A stretch of DNA of 64,000 nucleotides. Source: Akebia trifoliata (lineage: Eukaryota > Streptophyta > Magnoliopsida > Ranunculales > Lardizabalaceae). Location: positions 7,618,187 through 7,682,186 of the forward strand of contig CM030715.1 in the NCBI GenBank assembly GCA_017979445.1, in the 5' to 3' direction. Below are positions 23,691-34,620 of this stretch, one piece after another (the stretch's first letter is position 1; each line of letters begins with the position of its first letter). Position numbers and translations under genes: made by a program. The notes under the pieces were generated by a model, which was given only the letters and a program-made list of their open reading frames with translations, ran no database searches and was not told where the DNA came from.

Positions 23691-24129
23691 AAAACCTCTA
23701 ATATAGACTGAGAAACTTGAATATAATCAATAAGAGCAAGGTAGGCTTGATAAGAGGAAGAAAGACCATGATAGGAAATAAATTGAATAATAGGATGATC
23801 AATAACATACTCCTGCTTATATTTGCAAATAGTAATAGGCAAGTGAGAGTCAGAAATAGAAGGAATAAGTGCAGGCATAGGTGCAAGGGTAGGAGATGAT
23901 ATACTTGAGTCTAAAGAGGAGGTTGGCAATGGTGGAGAGGGGTGATGACGACGGGTGTAAATCTGAAACGGTGGCAAAGAAACATTGGAGAAGGTAGCAT
24001 TATACGAAATAAGTCCTACAAATAAAAAAGGTCCTGCGAAGTAATAGTATGAAAGTATGAAACATTTTCAAAAAATTTAACATTAATAGAATGTATGACA
24101 CGATGAGAAATCAGATCATAACATAGATA

Positions 24130-24890
24130 CATAGAGGAGTAATCTAAGAAGACGCATTGAATAACTTTATCATCTAATTTAGTGCAATTGAGAGTTTTGT
24201 CCTAAATAAAGCACGTGCACCCAAAGACTCTAAGAGTAATAGGGAAGAGGGTGCTGTTAGGTTGAAGAACATGAAGAGGCATATATCCTCCTAAGGTGTG
24301 ATTCGGAATGCGGTTAAGAAGAAAAGCTATAGTGAGGATTGCCATATTCCAATATGCTTTAGGAACATACATTCCTTAAAGAAGACATCGAACTATGTTC
24401 ATGAGGTGGCGATTTTTACATTCCGCTACCCCATTCTACTCAAGAGTGTAAGGACACGTCAACTGATGAAACATACTATTTTCATGAAGATGGGAACATA
24501 TCCCATCAGTAATATATTTTCCCTTATTACCTGACCTAAGAGATTTAATAGTGATGTTGTACTGAGTTTGAATCATTTTAAGAAAAGTAATAAAAATATG
24601 AAGCACCTTAGAACGAGAATGCATCAAATAAACCCAAGTGCAACGAGAATAATCATTTATAAATGTAACATTATATCTATGACCATTAAACGTAGTAATA
24701 AGGAAAAGCCCCCACCCATCATAATGAACTAAATCAAATATTGTATTAAATCGATACATACGAGGAATATAAAAGGTACGACTGTGTTTAGAGAGTTCAA
24801 ATACAGAGCACTAAAATTTGTGTCCATTACAAGAAAATTTTAAAGCAGGAAACAAAGAGCATAAGTGTTGAAAATTGGCATATCCTAAAT
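24130..24890 (-). pseudogene. Copia integrase (broken)
   Basis: With frame changes the minus strand reads an HLGYANFQHL zinc-binding start, then IFDLVHYDGWG, FINDYSRCTWVYLM and SLRSGNKGKYIT. These correspond to the DLVHSDVWGP, DDYSRYTWVY and RSDNGGEY motifs of Copia integrase; the second catalytic Asp (RSDNG) is Gly here. The C-terminal part continues as VFGCTCFI and VFLDYSSM (usually VFLGYS). The open portion is 24436-24759. Confidence 0.9.
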
Positions 24891-24897
24891 GAGTATG

Positions 24898-25716
24898 TCA
24901 TAAATCTAAAAACTGAGATAAAAAAGTGTGGCTCCTAGAGGATGGAAACACAAAATTTAAAATTGCAATAGGTTGAGATCCAAGTAAGTATAACTCATCC
25001 CTCTCATACCCCTTGTTAAAAATCCTCCTTAAAGTCAGGTCTTGAAAAATATAGTGAGTAGGAAAAAAAGTTACAAAACAATTTATAGATTTGGTAATGC
25101 TACTCACAAATAAAATGTTAAGAGATAAGTGAGGAACATGAATCACAGAGTCAAGAGAAAAACTAGGGGATAAGAGGATGGTACCCTTGTTGTGAATAGG
25201 TGTAAGAGATATATCAGCAATGCAAACCTCCTTATGAGTAATAGGGAAGATAGAGGATGTAAAGTGGCTAAACTCACCAATCATGTGATTAGAGGCACCA
25301 GAATCAATTACCCATGTTAGAGGAGTAAAGTCAAACTGAGTAACATGAAATGCCAGAGATGTACCCAGAGGTGTAATAACTGATGCAATAGTCGAGAATG
25401 AGGAAGTACGAGCTTGGATCTGATCCCATACAATAGCTGCAATCTGAGTCTGGATGTATTCCAAATCAATAGTGCTAAGGAAAACTTGAGGAACTGATGC
25501 AAACTCCACAGCAGTAACACGAGGAGAAAGTTGTCCCACAGAAGATCTCATCAAGTGGAGATAGAGCTGAAAGTAATGGGCCTCCTCATTTCCAACCTTC
25601 CCATAATGACTGCAAGTAAGGTTACTTCCTTTACCACGACTATGACCTCCATGACTTTGACTCCCGTGTCCTTGAGTACGAGAGTCAGAGAAATCCAAAT
25701 TGGTTGCGAGAGCCAT
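24898..25716 (-). pseudogene. Copia zinc knuckle, protease and GAG-pre-integrase
   Basis: This is the longest open stretch of the element, 272 codons. Near residue 35 CSHYGKVGNEEAHYFQL is a CCHC knuckle in which two of the four metal ligands are replaced (Tyr for Cys, twice) and the Gly-His is Gly-Asn. Near residue 135 WVIDSGASNHM is an intact aspartic protease active site (DSG). The later ERDELYLLG segment fits the GAG-pre-integrase domain. It is part of a polyprotein and is now separated from its neighbours by stops. Confidence 0.9.
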
Positions 25717-25758
25717 CTGATTTGCAGTTAGGGCAAAGAGAATGCCAGGGGCTTGAAT

Positions 25759-26309
25759 CTAAGAAGGAGTTATACAACGACGATGCTCACCACTATCAAT
25801 GATCGTAAATATCTCAAATAAATAAGGTAAAGAAGTAGTGTTTAGGATATGTGTCCGAAGTACCTCAAAATCAAGATGTAAACCCATGAGGAATTGGTAT
25901 GTCTGATGCCGATAAATCCGCTTAACTACATATCCAGTTATCTCTACAAACAACTCAGTCATAAAGTTATAGTGCGAGAGCTTTTCCCAACGAGACTGAA
26001 GGAATTCAAAGTAATCCGCCACACTCTGAGTGTCTTGGGTACCTTGGGCAATATTTTGATAAAACTCTGAAATCCTCGAGTCATTCCTAGCATGTACATA
26101 TGTCTGAGTGAGGGTTGACCACAAAGAAGAGATAGTCTCATCGTACATGAATATGGTATAGATGCGCTGCTCCATGAAATTAAATAACCATAAAAAATAA
26201 TACAATTATCAATTTTCCATTGTTCAAAGTTGGGATCAGTGAGGGGTGGTTTAGGGATGGTGTCCCATGACCAACCAGATTTACCTCTACTACCCAAATA
26301 AAATTGCAC
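25759..26309 (-). pseudogene. Copia gag (UBN2-type), frameshifted
   Basis: Two overlapping minus frames together give the gag polypeptide. The upstream frame reads PLTDPNFEQWKIDNCIIFYGYL; a frameshift near 26190 leads into LWSTLTQTYVHARNDSRI, FYQNIAQGTQDTQSV and YQFLMGLHLDFEVLR. The DAWK...W and TYxxARN...RI patterns are typical of UBN2/retrotransposon gag of plant Copia elements. Inactive because of the frameshift and the loss of continuity with pol. Confidence 0.88.
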
Positions 26310-26537
26310 AGATTGAGATCAGGACTGAAAATTATGACCATCTAATAACGTATTGGTAATCCGTTGAGTAGAAGAATTTGCCCCAAGAGTAATAGGGGGG
26401 TCCTTTATCTCTTAAGCAGATGTCATAGCTTACTATGAACAAAAAGTAAAGCTACTTGTGGATTGAAAGGAGATCTCATACAATCTTAATCAAAGAAGAT
26501 CACCTAAGTAATGGGTTTTATTGCACAAATTAAAAAA

Positions 26538-26542
<5 letters not shown>

Positions 26543-26574
<32 letters not shown>
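26543..26574. repeat. (AC)n microsatellite in the Copia leader
   Basis: Sixteen uninterrupted AC units. Confidence 0.95.
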
Positions 26575-26578
<4 letters not shown>

Positions 26579-26579
26579 C

Positions 26580-27338
26580 AAAGCCCAACTGTTCCCGCAA
26601 GGTGATACTATCTCCCTAGGTGCTGTTGAGGGCTTCACATAGCCAAATACTACTGTCGGAAGCTTGTCCGGTAACCCTAAGTGTTGTCGAGGTGTTGTAA
26701 TAGGATAGTAAAGACAACAAGTTGTTGTTGCAAGGGTTCTGTGGATGTCGCAAGTTAGTAAATACCTAAAGTTACTGTCGTAAAGGGTCTATAATGACCT
26801 TAGGGCAGTTGCAATGCTGTCCTAAGGCAGCAGTCTGCCTGTAGTTGCTATCGCAAGGCAGTAGACTCCCTATAAGTGCTGTCACAAGACAGAAAACTCC
26901 CTACAGTTATTCTTGTAGGCTTGGACAGATCTCGAGGTGAGTTTCCCTCATTTTCGTAGGTCATAGATGATGCCCTTGCTACTATTGCAAGCTCTCAAGC
27001 AAGTCTTCCTTGCTGTCGCAGGTAAGGAATAATCCTAAGTAGCCTATTGAAAGGTAAAAAACACTATCGTAGGGTATGAACACAATGCAGAAGCTCGTAG
27101 CATGTGATCAAAGATATAGTCCTTATCGCAATATGTGATTAAGAGATCATGGATCAGAAAAAAAAGGACCCCCGAAGGGGAGACATTCTAACCAGGCTGT
27201 ACCTAAGTTATTAGGTCTTAAGATCCAAGGATGTTGAGAAGGGAAATAGAGGAGAAGGGAGTGATGAGAAGAGGATAGGCTTTAAGTCCAAGGAAATCGA
27301 AGGTAAAAACCTTAGGAGGGGGGACAATGGATATTTAA
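26580..27338 (-). repeat. Copia leader with degenerate CTGTCGCAAGG-type repeats
   Basis: The untranslated leader contains many diverged copies of TGCTGTCGCAAGG / CAGTAGACTCCCTA-like words, spaced about 40-50 bp (for example near 26840-26915 and 26965-27025). No frame of interest is present. Confidence 0.6.
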
Positions 27339-27351
27339 GGCTCTGATACCA
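27339..27351 (-). other. Copia primer binding site
   Basis: On the minus strand TGGTATCAGAGCC adjoins the 5' LTR and is complementary to the 3' end of plant initiator Met tRNA. Confidence 0.93.
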
Positions 27352-27493
27352 AGAAGAATTGTAGGAAGTAAATTGTCAAGTCTCTAATTAGAGCTTGATA
27401 GATATTTATAATAATAAAAGAGTGAATGAACATAAATGCCCTTACATTGAAATAATAAAATTAGACTACCAAATAGACTACTATTTTCCAATA
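27352..27493 (-). repeat. Copia 5' LTR (142 bp)
   Basis: The pair of 22048-22189; bordered by the PBS on the left and the TSD AGATC on the right. Confidence 0.93.
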
Positions 27494-27645
27494 AGATCAA
27501 TTGAAAGTCTAGTAGTATTCTAAAGTTGAGAATATGAGCACCTTATATAGCAAACCCATAACAAAATGTCCTCAAGAAATAATGAAATACTTAGTTTTCT
27601 CCCTCTCAAGTATAGTTCCATTGACCTTGATTTATCTCTAAGATT

Positions 27646-28199
27646 TAGAGGTGCAACTAGGTTCGGTTTGTGGCTAAATCGGAACCAAACCAACATAGGT
27701 TGATTCCACTAAATAAGAACCTAAACAAAAACGAAATGCCAATAGAATCAAATAGACCCAAACCAAGCTATGACCGATTTGGTTTGATTCCATGGGTTAC
27801 CAATGTTCTATAAACTTAGTTATTTTTTGTTTTGCTAGGAGCCTATAAACTTAGTTGGAAATGACATAATTTTAATAAAAATAAATAAATAATAAACATA
27901 AAATATCATATAATAAATCATTAATCTTTTCATAAAAAACTATTAATTTATCCATAAAGAAGTCATTAATCTATGTCCTAACTCCTAAAATAATTCATAA
28001 TAAACGACTATATTTATTTATGTATTATATAAGGTTCGATTCTATACAAGCCTTGAACCGAGAATCGAATTAAATTGATTACTTCTCCATTTTCTAAACC
28101 CAGAACCGAACCACAACTTGTTCCAAATCGAATTAAACTAGCCCAAAGCTATCAGTTTGATTTGGTTCTTGGTTTGAACCATACCAAGTTGCACCCCTA
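27646..28199. mobile_element. hAT-type MITE (554 bp)
   Basis: The left end TAGAGGTGCAACTAGG and the reverse complement of the right end TAGGGGTGCAACTTGG are inverted copies. Flanks CTAAGATT (27638-27645) and CTAAGATG (28200-28207) are an 8 bp TSD with one mismatch. The sub-terminal parts are rich in GGTTCGGTT/AACCGAACC words and the centre is very AT-rich and non-coding. It shares termini style with the element at 1775-2053. Confidence 0.82.
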
Positions 28200-28350
28200 C
28201 TAAGATGTATGCATGGGAACCTTATTATGAATTTGGATCAATCGTCCCTGGGTTGGTTCCAGGGTAGGTTGTGGATTAGATTCGATCCTTTTTTGCTTCC
28301 AAGGGTAAGATATGATTCATCACCTAGTCTTACAATATAAAATCAGGTTT

Positions 28351-28467
28351 TGTTGGTGTTCTTAGTTCAAGAAGAAGAATTTTAAGAAGAGAAATAGAGA
28401 TTAACAAGAAGAAGAATTTATAGAGAGGAGGAAGACACAAATTTATTAATTTTTTTGTAATAATAAT
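28351..28467 (-). repeat. Outer element 3' LTR, first part
   Basis: TGTTGGTGTTCTTAG then TCAAGAAGAAG aligns with the start of the right LTR at 40799. It is interrupted at 28467 by the inner element, whose TSD copy ATAAT is 28463-28467. Confidence 0.8.
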
Positions 28468-29066
28468 TGAAAGCGCCCTCGATCCGCGGGGTGCGCGGAT
28501 CCGCTTTTGACCCTTGAGGTTTGGGAGTCGCCACCTAGTTATTGTGGTCTAGGAACCAAACTGACTCTAAAATGGATAAAAAAGAACTAGTCTACTATAG
28601 AAATCTGAATCCGGGGATCATGTTACGGGGTTGGAAGGTGTTAGGCACCAACCCCGCCCGGCCAATGCCGGTTTCTACTTATCCCAAATAGATCTACATT
28701 GCTAATGATAAACCTAGATTAAAAAAATAGAAAATAATTTACCTTTGATCTGCCAAAGTGTTATTCCCTCAGATCTGGTTAGAATGGCTCCTGTATCGTA
28801 TTCCTTACTTCGTTCTATCTCCGGATCTGATTCCTGATCTCCGAGGTAAGGTATCTCCTTCTTGGATCTGAGTGCTTCAAATTGTTGTGGAATTTCTGGG
28901 ATGTTTTTGAGAGATTTTTGGGTGTTTTTTAGGTTAAAATCGGAGTAGGGGTGTTAGGGAAGGAGTTGGGGCTCCAAAATTAGGGTTTTGGGGAGGTTGT
29001 GGAGGCTTCTTCACCTACTTTTCCTAGGGTTTTTTCTTTGATACGAAAATAGGGTGTGGAGGCTCC

Positions 29067-29074
29067 TATTTATA
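29067..29074 (-). promoter_or_regulatory. Probable LTR TATA box
   Basis: TATAAATA on the minus strand, about 1.16 kb from the LTR start, with GGAGCCTCCACACC downstream. The same site is kept in the other LTR at 38760-38767. Upstream of it (29088-29282) lie about nine AAACCCTAA-type teloboxes. Confidence 0.6.
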
Positions 29075-29087
29075 AAGTTTTTAGAAG

Positions 29088-29282
29088 CATTAGGGTTTGA
29101 TTAGGGTTTCTTTTAGGGTTTCAATTAGGGTTTTGACTTAGTCTTTAGGGTTTTAAGGTTTTGACTTTAGTCTTATGAGATTGACTTGATTAGTTTTAGA
29201 TTAGGGTTTGGATTTAGGGTTTTGACCTTAGTCTTATGAGATTGACTTGATTAGTTTAGATTAGGGTTTTAATTTAGGGTTT
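29088..29282 (-). promoter_or_regulatory. Telobox cluster in the LTR promoter region
   Basis: About nine TTAGGGTTT/TTTAGGGTTTT motifs (reverse complement AAACCCTAA) lie within 200 bp upstream of the LTR TATA box. A further two or three lie between 28980 and 29035. They alternate with a diverged GACTTTAGTCTTATGAGATT unit. AAACCCTAA is a known plant promoter element bound by Myb-type telobox proteins; a function in this LTR is inferred. Confidence 0.6.
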
Positions 29283-30232
29283 TAACTTTAGTCTTATGAG
29301 ATTGACTTTAATTTTGACTTCAGTCTCGCTTGATTGACTTTAATTTTGACTTCAGTCTCACTTGATTGACCTTGACTTCAGTCTTGCTTGATTTACTTTT
29401 ATTTTGAATTTGGTCTTATTTGATTGACTTTAATATCTTGACTTTAGTCTTGCTTGATTGATTTTAAATTTTTGGAGAACCCTTTTCTATTATATCTTTA
29501 ATTGTTTGGACCCCCAATGGAGGGGTCCTTAAAGAAATATCCCACGAACCCTCAACAATTTTGCGAGAGTCCAATAATCGATTTTTAGGTTCAACTTTTT
29601 AAATTAATTTCATTAATGTTTCACTTTAATTATTTAATATTTTATTTATTAATTTCGAAATTTTTTATTATGAAAATTGTGAAATTACCGTTTTGCCCTC
29701 GGAGAGGATTTTTTTACGTTTTAAGTCGTTTTTCAATGTTCCAAGATGTTTTGGAATCAGTTTTTCGTAAGGAATTCAATGGGAATGTTGGTTTTTGTCA
29801 TTTATGAAGTTTTTTGTATGAAATGATCGTGAACTTTATGAGGGGTATTTTCGTAATTTTGTCAAATTTGTGAAAATTAGCGAAGTGGTTTACTTGGTTT
29901 CGATTTATTGTTTTATGTGTTTGAGTGGGTTTCCTAAGCGTAATGCAGGCTCTAGAGTTGTTTTGATGTTAGGGGTATTTTTGTAATTTAGTGATTTTTA
30001 TCGTGAAGCTTCTTTTTTTATTTGCAAGATGATGATTTATATGTTTCTGGGGTCGTATTTTCCTAGCGTAGCGTGGTTTCTAAGTTTTGTCAGTTCGAGA
30101 TACCTCATTCGGATTTCTGAAACATATCTGGTAACAAAATAAAGCATTGGAATAGACATCCATCATTGGGAACCTTTGCGATCGGGTCGACGACTTGATT
30201 AATCAGGCGGATGCAAAAATGGGGTGTCTACA

Positions 30233-30245
30233 GATGCCCCTCTTT
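30233..30245 (-). other. Ogre-like polypurine tract
   Basis: On the minus strand AAAGAGGGGCATC directly precedes the 3' LTR start TGTAGACACC. Confidence 0.85.
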
Positions 30246-30580
30246 GGCAGAGGGTTGAAGCAAACTAGATAGCAAATCTATCTTGGTAGATTAGTGCGAT
30301 ATCCGAATGCCAAAGCTAGTGACAGTTCATTTTGCAGCCTGATTTAACAATTCGTCGGGGTATTCGGATCATTGAACATGAAACTCTCCCCGAACTAGAA
30401 AAAATGTCAGGTCCTTAAGCGCGAGCTCTCACTGGCAGTGTCAGATCCTTGAATTAAAAAATTCTCCTTGACTGATATAACAACTGTGCAAATGTGTGGG
30501 CTCAAAATCTGAGATAGATTTCAAAGAGTTTGAGTTGGAAAAGAGTCAAAATGAAGTAAATTTAAACTGAGCGTAAACTG

Positions 30581-31270
30581 AGCATAAATCCAAGAAAACC
30601 CTTGGCGGCAACTGAGCAAATCTAAGATAACCCTTGGCGGAAACTGAGCAAGTCCAAGATAACCCTTGGCGGCATCTGAGCAAAATCCAAGATAACCCTT
30701 GGCGGCATCTGAGCAAAATCCAAGATAACCCTTGGCGGAGACTGAGTAAAATCCAGATAACCCTGGCGGCATCTGAGCAAAATCCAAGATAACCCTTGGC
30801 GAAACTGAGCAAAATCCAAGATAACCCTTGGCGGCATCTGAGCAAAATCCAAGATAACCCTTGGCGGAGACTGAGCAAAATCCAAGATAACCCTTGCGGC
30901 AACTGAGCAAAATCCAAGATAACCCTTGGCGGAGACTGAGCAAAATCCAAGATAACCCTTGGCGGAAACTGAGCAAAATCCAAGATAACCCTTGGCGGAA
31001 ACTGAGCAAAATCCAAGATAACCCTTGGTGGCATCTGAGCAAAATCCAAGTTAACCCTTGGCGGAAACTGAGCAAAATCCAAGTTAACCCTTGGCGGCAA
31101 CTGAGCAAAATCCAAGATAACCCTTGGCGGAGACTGAGCAAAATCCAAGATAACCCTTGGCGGCAACTGAGCAAAATCCAAGATAACCCTTGGCGGAGAT
31201 TGAGCAAAATCCAAGATAATCCTTGGCGGCAACTGATCAAAATCCAAGATAACCCTTGGTAGAGACTGAC
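30581..31270. repeat. 33 bp tandem array, about 20-21 copies
   Basis: The unit core is GAGCAAAATCCAAGATAA followed by CCCTTGGCGG and a four-base variable word (CAAC, AAAC, CATC or AGAC) before TG. Most units are exactly 33 bp; a few carry 1 bp deletions. The period is a multiple of three and the unit lacks stops in four of six frames. The array therefore yields long internally repetitive frames (minus 30521-31354 and 30546-31289, plus 30894-31262) with 11-residue repeats such as QGLSWILLSFR. These are by-products of repetition and show no sign of being genes. The array lies in the 3' untranslated part of the Ogre-like element. Confidence 0.95.
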
Positions 31271-32941
31271 TGAGTAAAACTGAGAACAAAGAAATAAATC
31301 TGGGAGAGAAACGATCGAAAATGAGTCTGGAGAAGAGTGATTGAATCTGGGCATGAATAGATTTGGGACAGAATGGATGTCCTATCTCCTATGTGAGATT
31401 CAGAATGCATTTGTTTGAACCTCAAGGTTTTATCAAAAAAGTTTTGTAAATTTAAAACCTGAGTTTGAACCTAAGAGTTTTTTGAAAAACTGCTATCAAG
31501 AGGGTAACCTTAGGTTTGGAGTTCTCATTTTAGGATTAACATTGCTAAAAAACAAAATGTCCCTAGTTTGACAATAAACATGGCATTGAAAATAATTGAA
31601 CACATCATTAAAAAATGCCCCTAGTATAAAGGGGGGAAATTACATATCTAGAGGAGAAAGAAAAAAAAATGGCCCTTGTATGAAGGTTTGAAATATTTGA
31701 TTACCACAAACGCAATAAAGATCAAATTTTAATTTTATTAAAGATTTTGAGTCAGGCTCAAGAGAACAAAATATTTCTTTTGAGACTCATCATAGAATTC
31801 ACCATTCTCTCCATTGGTTCACTTGGGGAAGTAAGAATTTTCAGATCGATCGTAGACAGGATACTTGTGGCTTCTGAATTTATGCCTGGTTTAAGCTGAG
31901 TATTGAACTTGATTATTCGGATTTCTGATGTTTCAGCTCGAACTGCTATCAGCTTGGGGATTTTCTTCTGTTTTTTTTTTATTGCTCTAACTTTTGCCTA
32001 GATCGCCTTTCCAGGTTTTCAATCTATCGAGCTTGCTCTAACTTTTGCCTAGATTGCCTTTTCAGGTTTTCAATCTAGCGAGCTTTTCTTTTTTTTCTTG
32101 GCTCTGATTGTTGCCAAAGTTGTCCTTTCAGATTTTCAACTTTGCGAGCTTGCCTTAATTTTTGCCTAAGTCGCCCTTTTCGGGTTTTCAACTTAGCAGG
32201 CTTCATCATCATTTTTTTTTATCTTTTTCTTTTCCTCTGACCTTCTAGAATTACTGTCTGATCATGTTCTACTACCCTCCTTAACCTTTTCACACGGTAC
32301 TTAGGAGGACTTTTATAGGTAGGCTTGGACTAGGCGTAAAATGAAAGGGATTTTGAGGCTCAAAAACCCAAATGCCCCTTGTGTGGCATTTCATTTAAAC
32401 TTTTTCTTGAATTTTCTTCCCCATTCTTTTTTTCTTTTTAGATTTTTTCTTCATCGAGGAATCTATTTTTTTATTTTGGTGTGGTCGGGCCTGAAGTAAC
32501 TTCTCAGGTTGCCTACGTACCCCAAATTTTTGGGATCAGACCAAAACGTAGTTCGGATTTTTCCCTCCCCTAGGTTAGGTGATCAGGCTGAGAAAGAAAA
32601 AGGCATAATTTTTTTTTTTGAAAATACTGCAAAAGGGTTGAGAAAGGATATATTGAACTGGGTAATAGGAGAATTGATTCGGTCAAAGATGGCCTCCTTA
32701 AATGTAGTACCGCTTGATCTGGTCAAGGTTGGTTGTTCTGGTAGTTCACTTCCATCATGATCTTGAAGTCTGACGACTTTTCCAGACAGTATTTCCTTAA
32801 TGAATGAATTTCTCCAATTGGTTCAGACTTTCTCTTATAGTCGAGGAAGAGTGTTCAATTTTCTTTGAAGTCTGATAGTTAAATCCTTGACTTGTAAATG
32901 ATGAGCTTTGACCTTTTTGTCAAATGCACGGGTGACTCTTC

Positions 32942-33420
32942 TTAGATAAGCTTGCACATGGTACATGGCTTTAACTCGTTTTCTTCGATCAAGTTTAATT
33001 CTTCATGCTGGTGACGAACCCAATCTGTTTCTAACAAATGATTTTCCAACAAGACCCTGAGAGACGAAATTTCCATTTCAACTGGCAAGACTGCTTCCAT
33101 GCCATACACTAAAGAGTAGGGAGTAGCTCCAGTAGAGGATCGAATTGAAGCTCGATATGTCCATAGCGTGAATGATAATTTTTCTGACCAATCTCGATGT
33201 GATTGACACAATTTTCCTGATGATAGTCTTGAGACTCTTACTAACTGCTTCAATCGTTCCATTGATCTGAGGACGGTAGGGATGATTTGTGCTTCCGGAT
33301 CTTCAACTTTAAACATAGAGTAATGATTTATGCTTTGAAGTACGACCCATTATCAGAGATCAGTTCAAAAGGTACCCCCATATCGACTGATAATATGTGA
33401 TTTGAAACTCAGATGTAGTA
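32942..33420 (-). pseudogene. Gypsy integrase fragment (Tat/Ogre type)
   Basis: The open part (32942-33316) reads DWSEKLSFTLWTYRASIRS followed by STGATPYSLVYGMEAVLPVE and ISSLRVLLENHLLETDW. This is the end of the integrase core plus C-terminal region, and matches the highly conserved 'TGATPYSLVYGMEAVLPVE' stretch of Tat/Athila-type plant Gypsy elements. Upstream a frameshifted YRPQINGTIEAVSKSLKTI is the usual YRPQTNGAVEAANKN motif, and ELISDNGSYF the DNG motif. Downstream (about 32760-32940) traces of the C-terminal GP(Y/F)-like part remain. All earlier pol domains are absent. Confidence 0.9.
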
Positions 33421-34374
33421 AGGATAGTGCTGATACATTTTATAACATCTTCTTTAATTCCATTGATATAGACGAGTATCTATTTCGTGTTGAACAACAC
33501 CCAAGCTTGTACCTAGCATACCCTCATATGATCACACGAACAAGTCTTTTGAAATTTCTGAGTAAATTCATTATCCCCTCGTGTTCCTTTAGGGATAAGA
33601 TGGTTTCTATTTGAATCTCTTTAGGAATTATTTTTTGTTTCGAGGTCAAAGACCTTTCCTTTCTCGATTAAAGGTTGAGTCCGACTCTTATCTTCTTGTT
33701 CAGAAACGAAATCTATCAAATTATTAGTTAATTCGTTAATGCGCTCGAGGTATTCAAAAATTTCCTTTATCCGATCAATTTCAGATGGGACAACAGACAC
33801 CTCTATAGACTCAATGAACTAACTTGACTCAATAGGAAGAGTAGACTCAATCTAAGGAAGACATGACCTTGCTGGAAAAAGGGACTCGAGCTAACCCAAA
33901 TGACTCTTGAAAACTCAAGATAAGTACTCATACGAGTTTGATTAGGACTGAGGACTGAGATATTGCTTATAACCGGATAGGATTGAAGCACTATGATCTT
34001 AAAGAACAACTGGACGATGGTGAGAAATTTTGAGGTCATTTCTGACTGTTTGACTTGATATTGAGGTTTACTCTAACTGACCGGATTTACAGCCCTAGCT
34101 AGACGATAGACGATTGAGCTTAGATACAATGATAACCCTTAAACCTCTTTGATGATGAATTTAACCAATTTCAGTGTCACCCCCTTGATAACATTTTAAA
34201 TGAACCTTGAGATTTTATTGAAGTTTGTGCACCAATCCATTAAAAAGTTCATCCATTTAATGATTATTCAGAAGAAAAATAATTTTACTTGCACTCTTGA
34301 AAAATATTGACAAATAATGTTTTCATTGAAAAAACTTCAAAACATATTTCATAATTTTTCATGCAAATATATAT

Positions 34375-34620
34375 TTTTGTAAATCATTTTTCCTTCTTTT
34401 TTCTTTTCTTTTGGAAAATATTTTCTTCTGGAAAATATTTTTCTTTGAAAAATAGTTTTTATTTGGAAAACATTTTCTCTTAGAAAATCTTGTTCTTGGA
34501 AAGCATTTTCTAGAAAACATTTTTTTCTTAGAAAATATTTTTTCTAGAGAATAACACTTTTTCTGGAAAACACTTCTTTTGGAAAACATTTTTTCCTAGA
34601 AAAACTTTCTTTTTCTTCTT
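34375..34620. repeat. GGAAAA / CATTTTC short-unit repeat tract
   Basis: About ten imperfect units of a 20-27 bp word, of type TTGGAAAACATTTTCT, in tandem inside the Ogre-like element. Many units are self-complementary. Confidence 0.7.

Larger units (their letters stand above)
22048..27493 (-). mobile_element. Ty1/Copia LTR retrotransposon, complete but inactive
   Basis: The element is delimited by 142 bp LTRs and the perfect 5 bp TSD AGATC (22043-22047, 27494-27498). It is read on the minus strand: 5' LTR, PBS complementary to initiator Met tRNA, long leader with an (AC)n tract, gag, zinc knuckle, protease, integrase, reverse transcriptase, RNase H, PPT, 3' LTR. This is the Copia domain order (integrase before reverse transcriptase). 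Stops and frameshifts interrupt gag-pol throughout, and several catalytic aspartates are changed. The LTR termini are not the usual TG...CA: in element orientation they begin TATTGG and end CTTCT. Confidence 0.95.
28468..30232 (-). repeat. Ogre-like 3' LTR (1765 bp)
   Basis: It starts (plus) TGAAAGCGCCCTCG and ends GGGGTGTCTACA. It pairs with 38163-39937. A GC-rich palindrome, GGATCCGC / GCGGATCC-like around 28482-28505, marks its right end in element orientation. Confidence 0.95.

Noticed and set aside
26580..27338. Recurring CTGTCGCAAGG words considered as a CRISPR-like array
   Set aside because: The repeats are diverged, irregularly spaced and lie in the leader of a plant retrotransposon; CRISPR arrays are not expected in plant nuclear DNA.
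28346..28350. GGTTT / GACTT as the TSD of the outer nested element
   Set aside because: Only 3 of 5 bases match; no confident TSD is claimed.
30521..31354. Long frames of 277, 247 and 122 codons made of 11-residue repeats
   Set aside because: They arise because the 33 bp tandem unit lacks stops in four of six frames. Frames on both strands overlap, and 1 bp unit deletions shift them without effect on openness. No start context, promoter or domain supports a protein.
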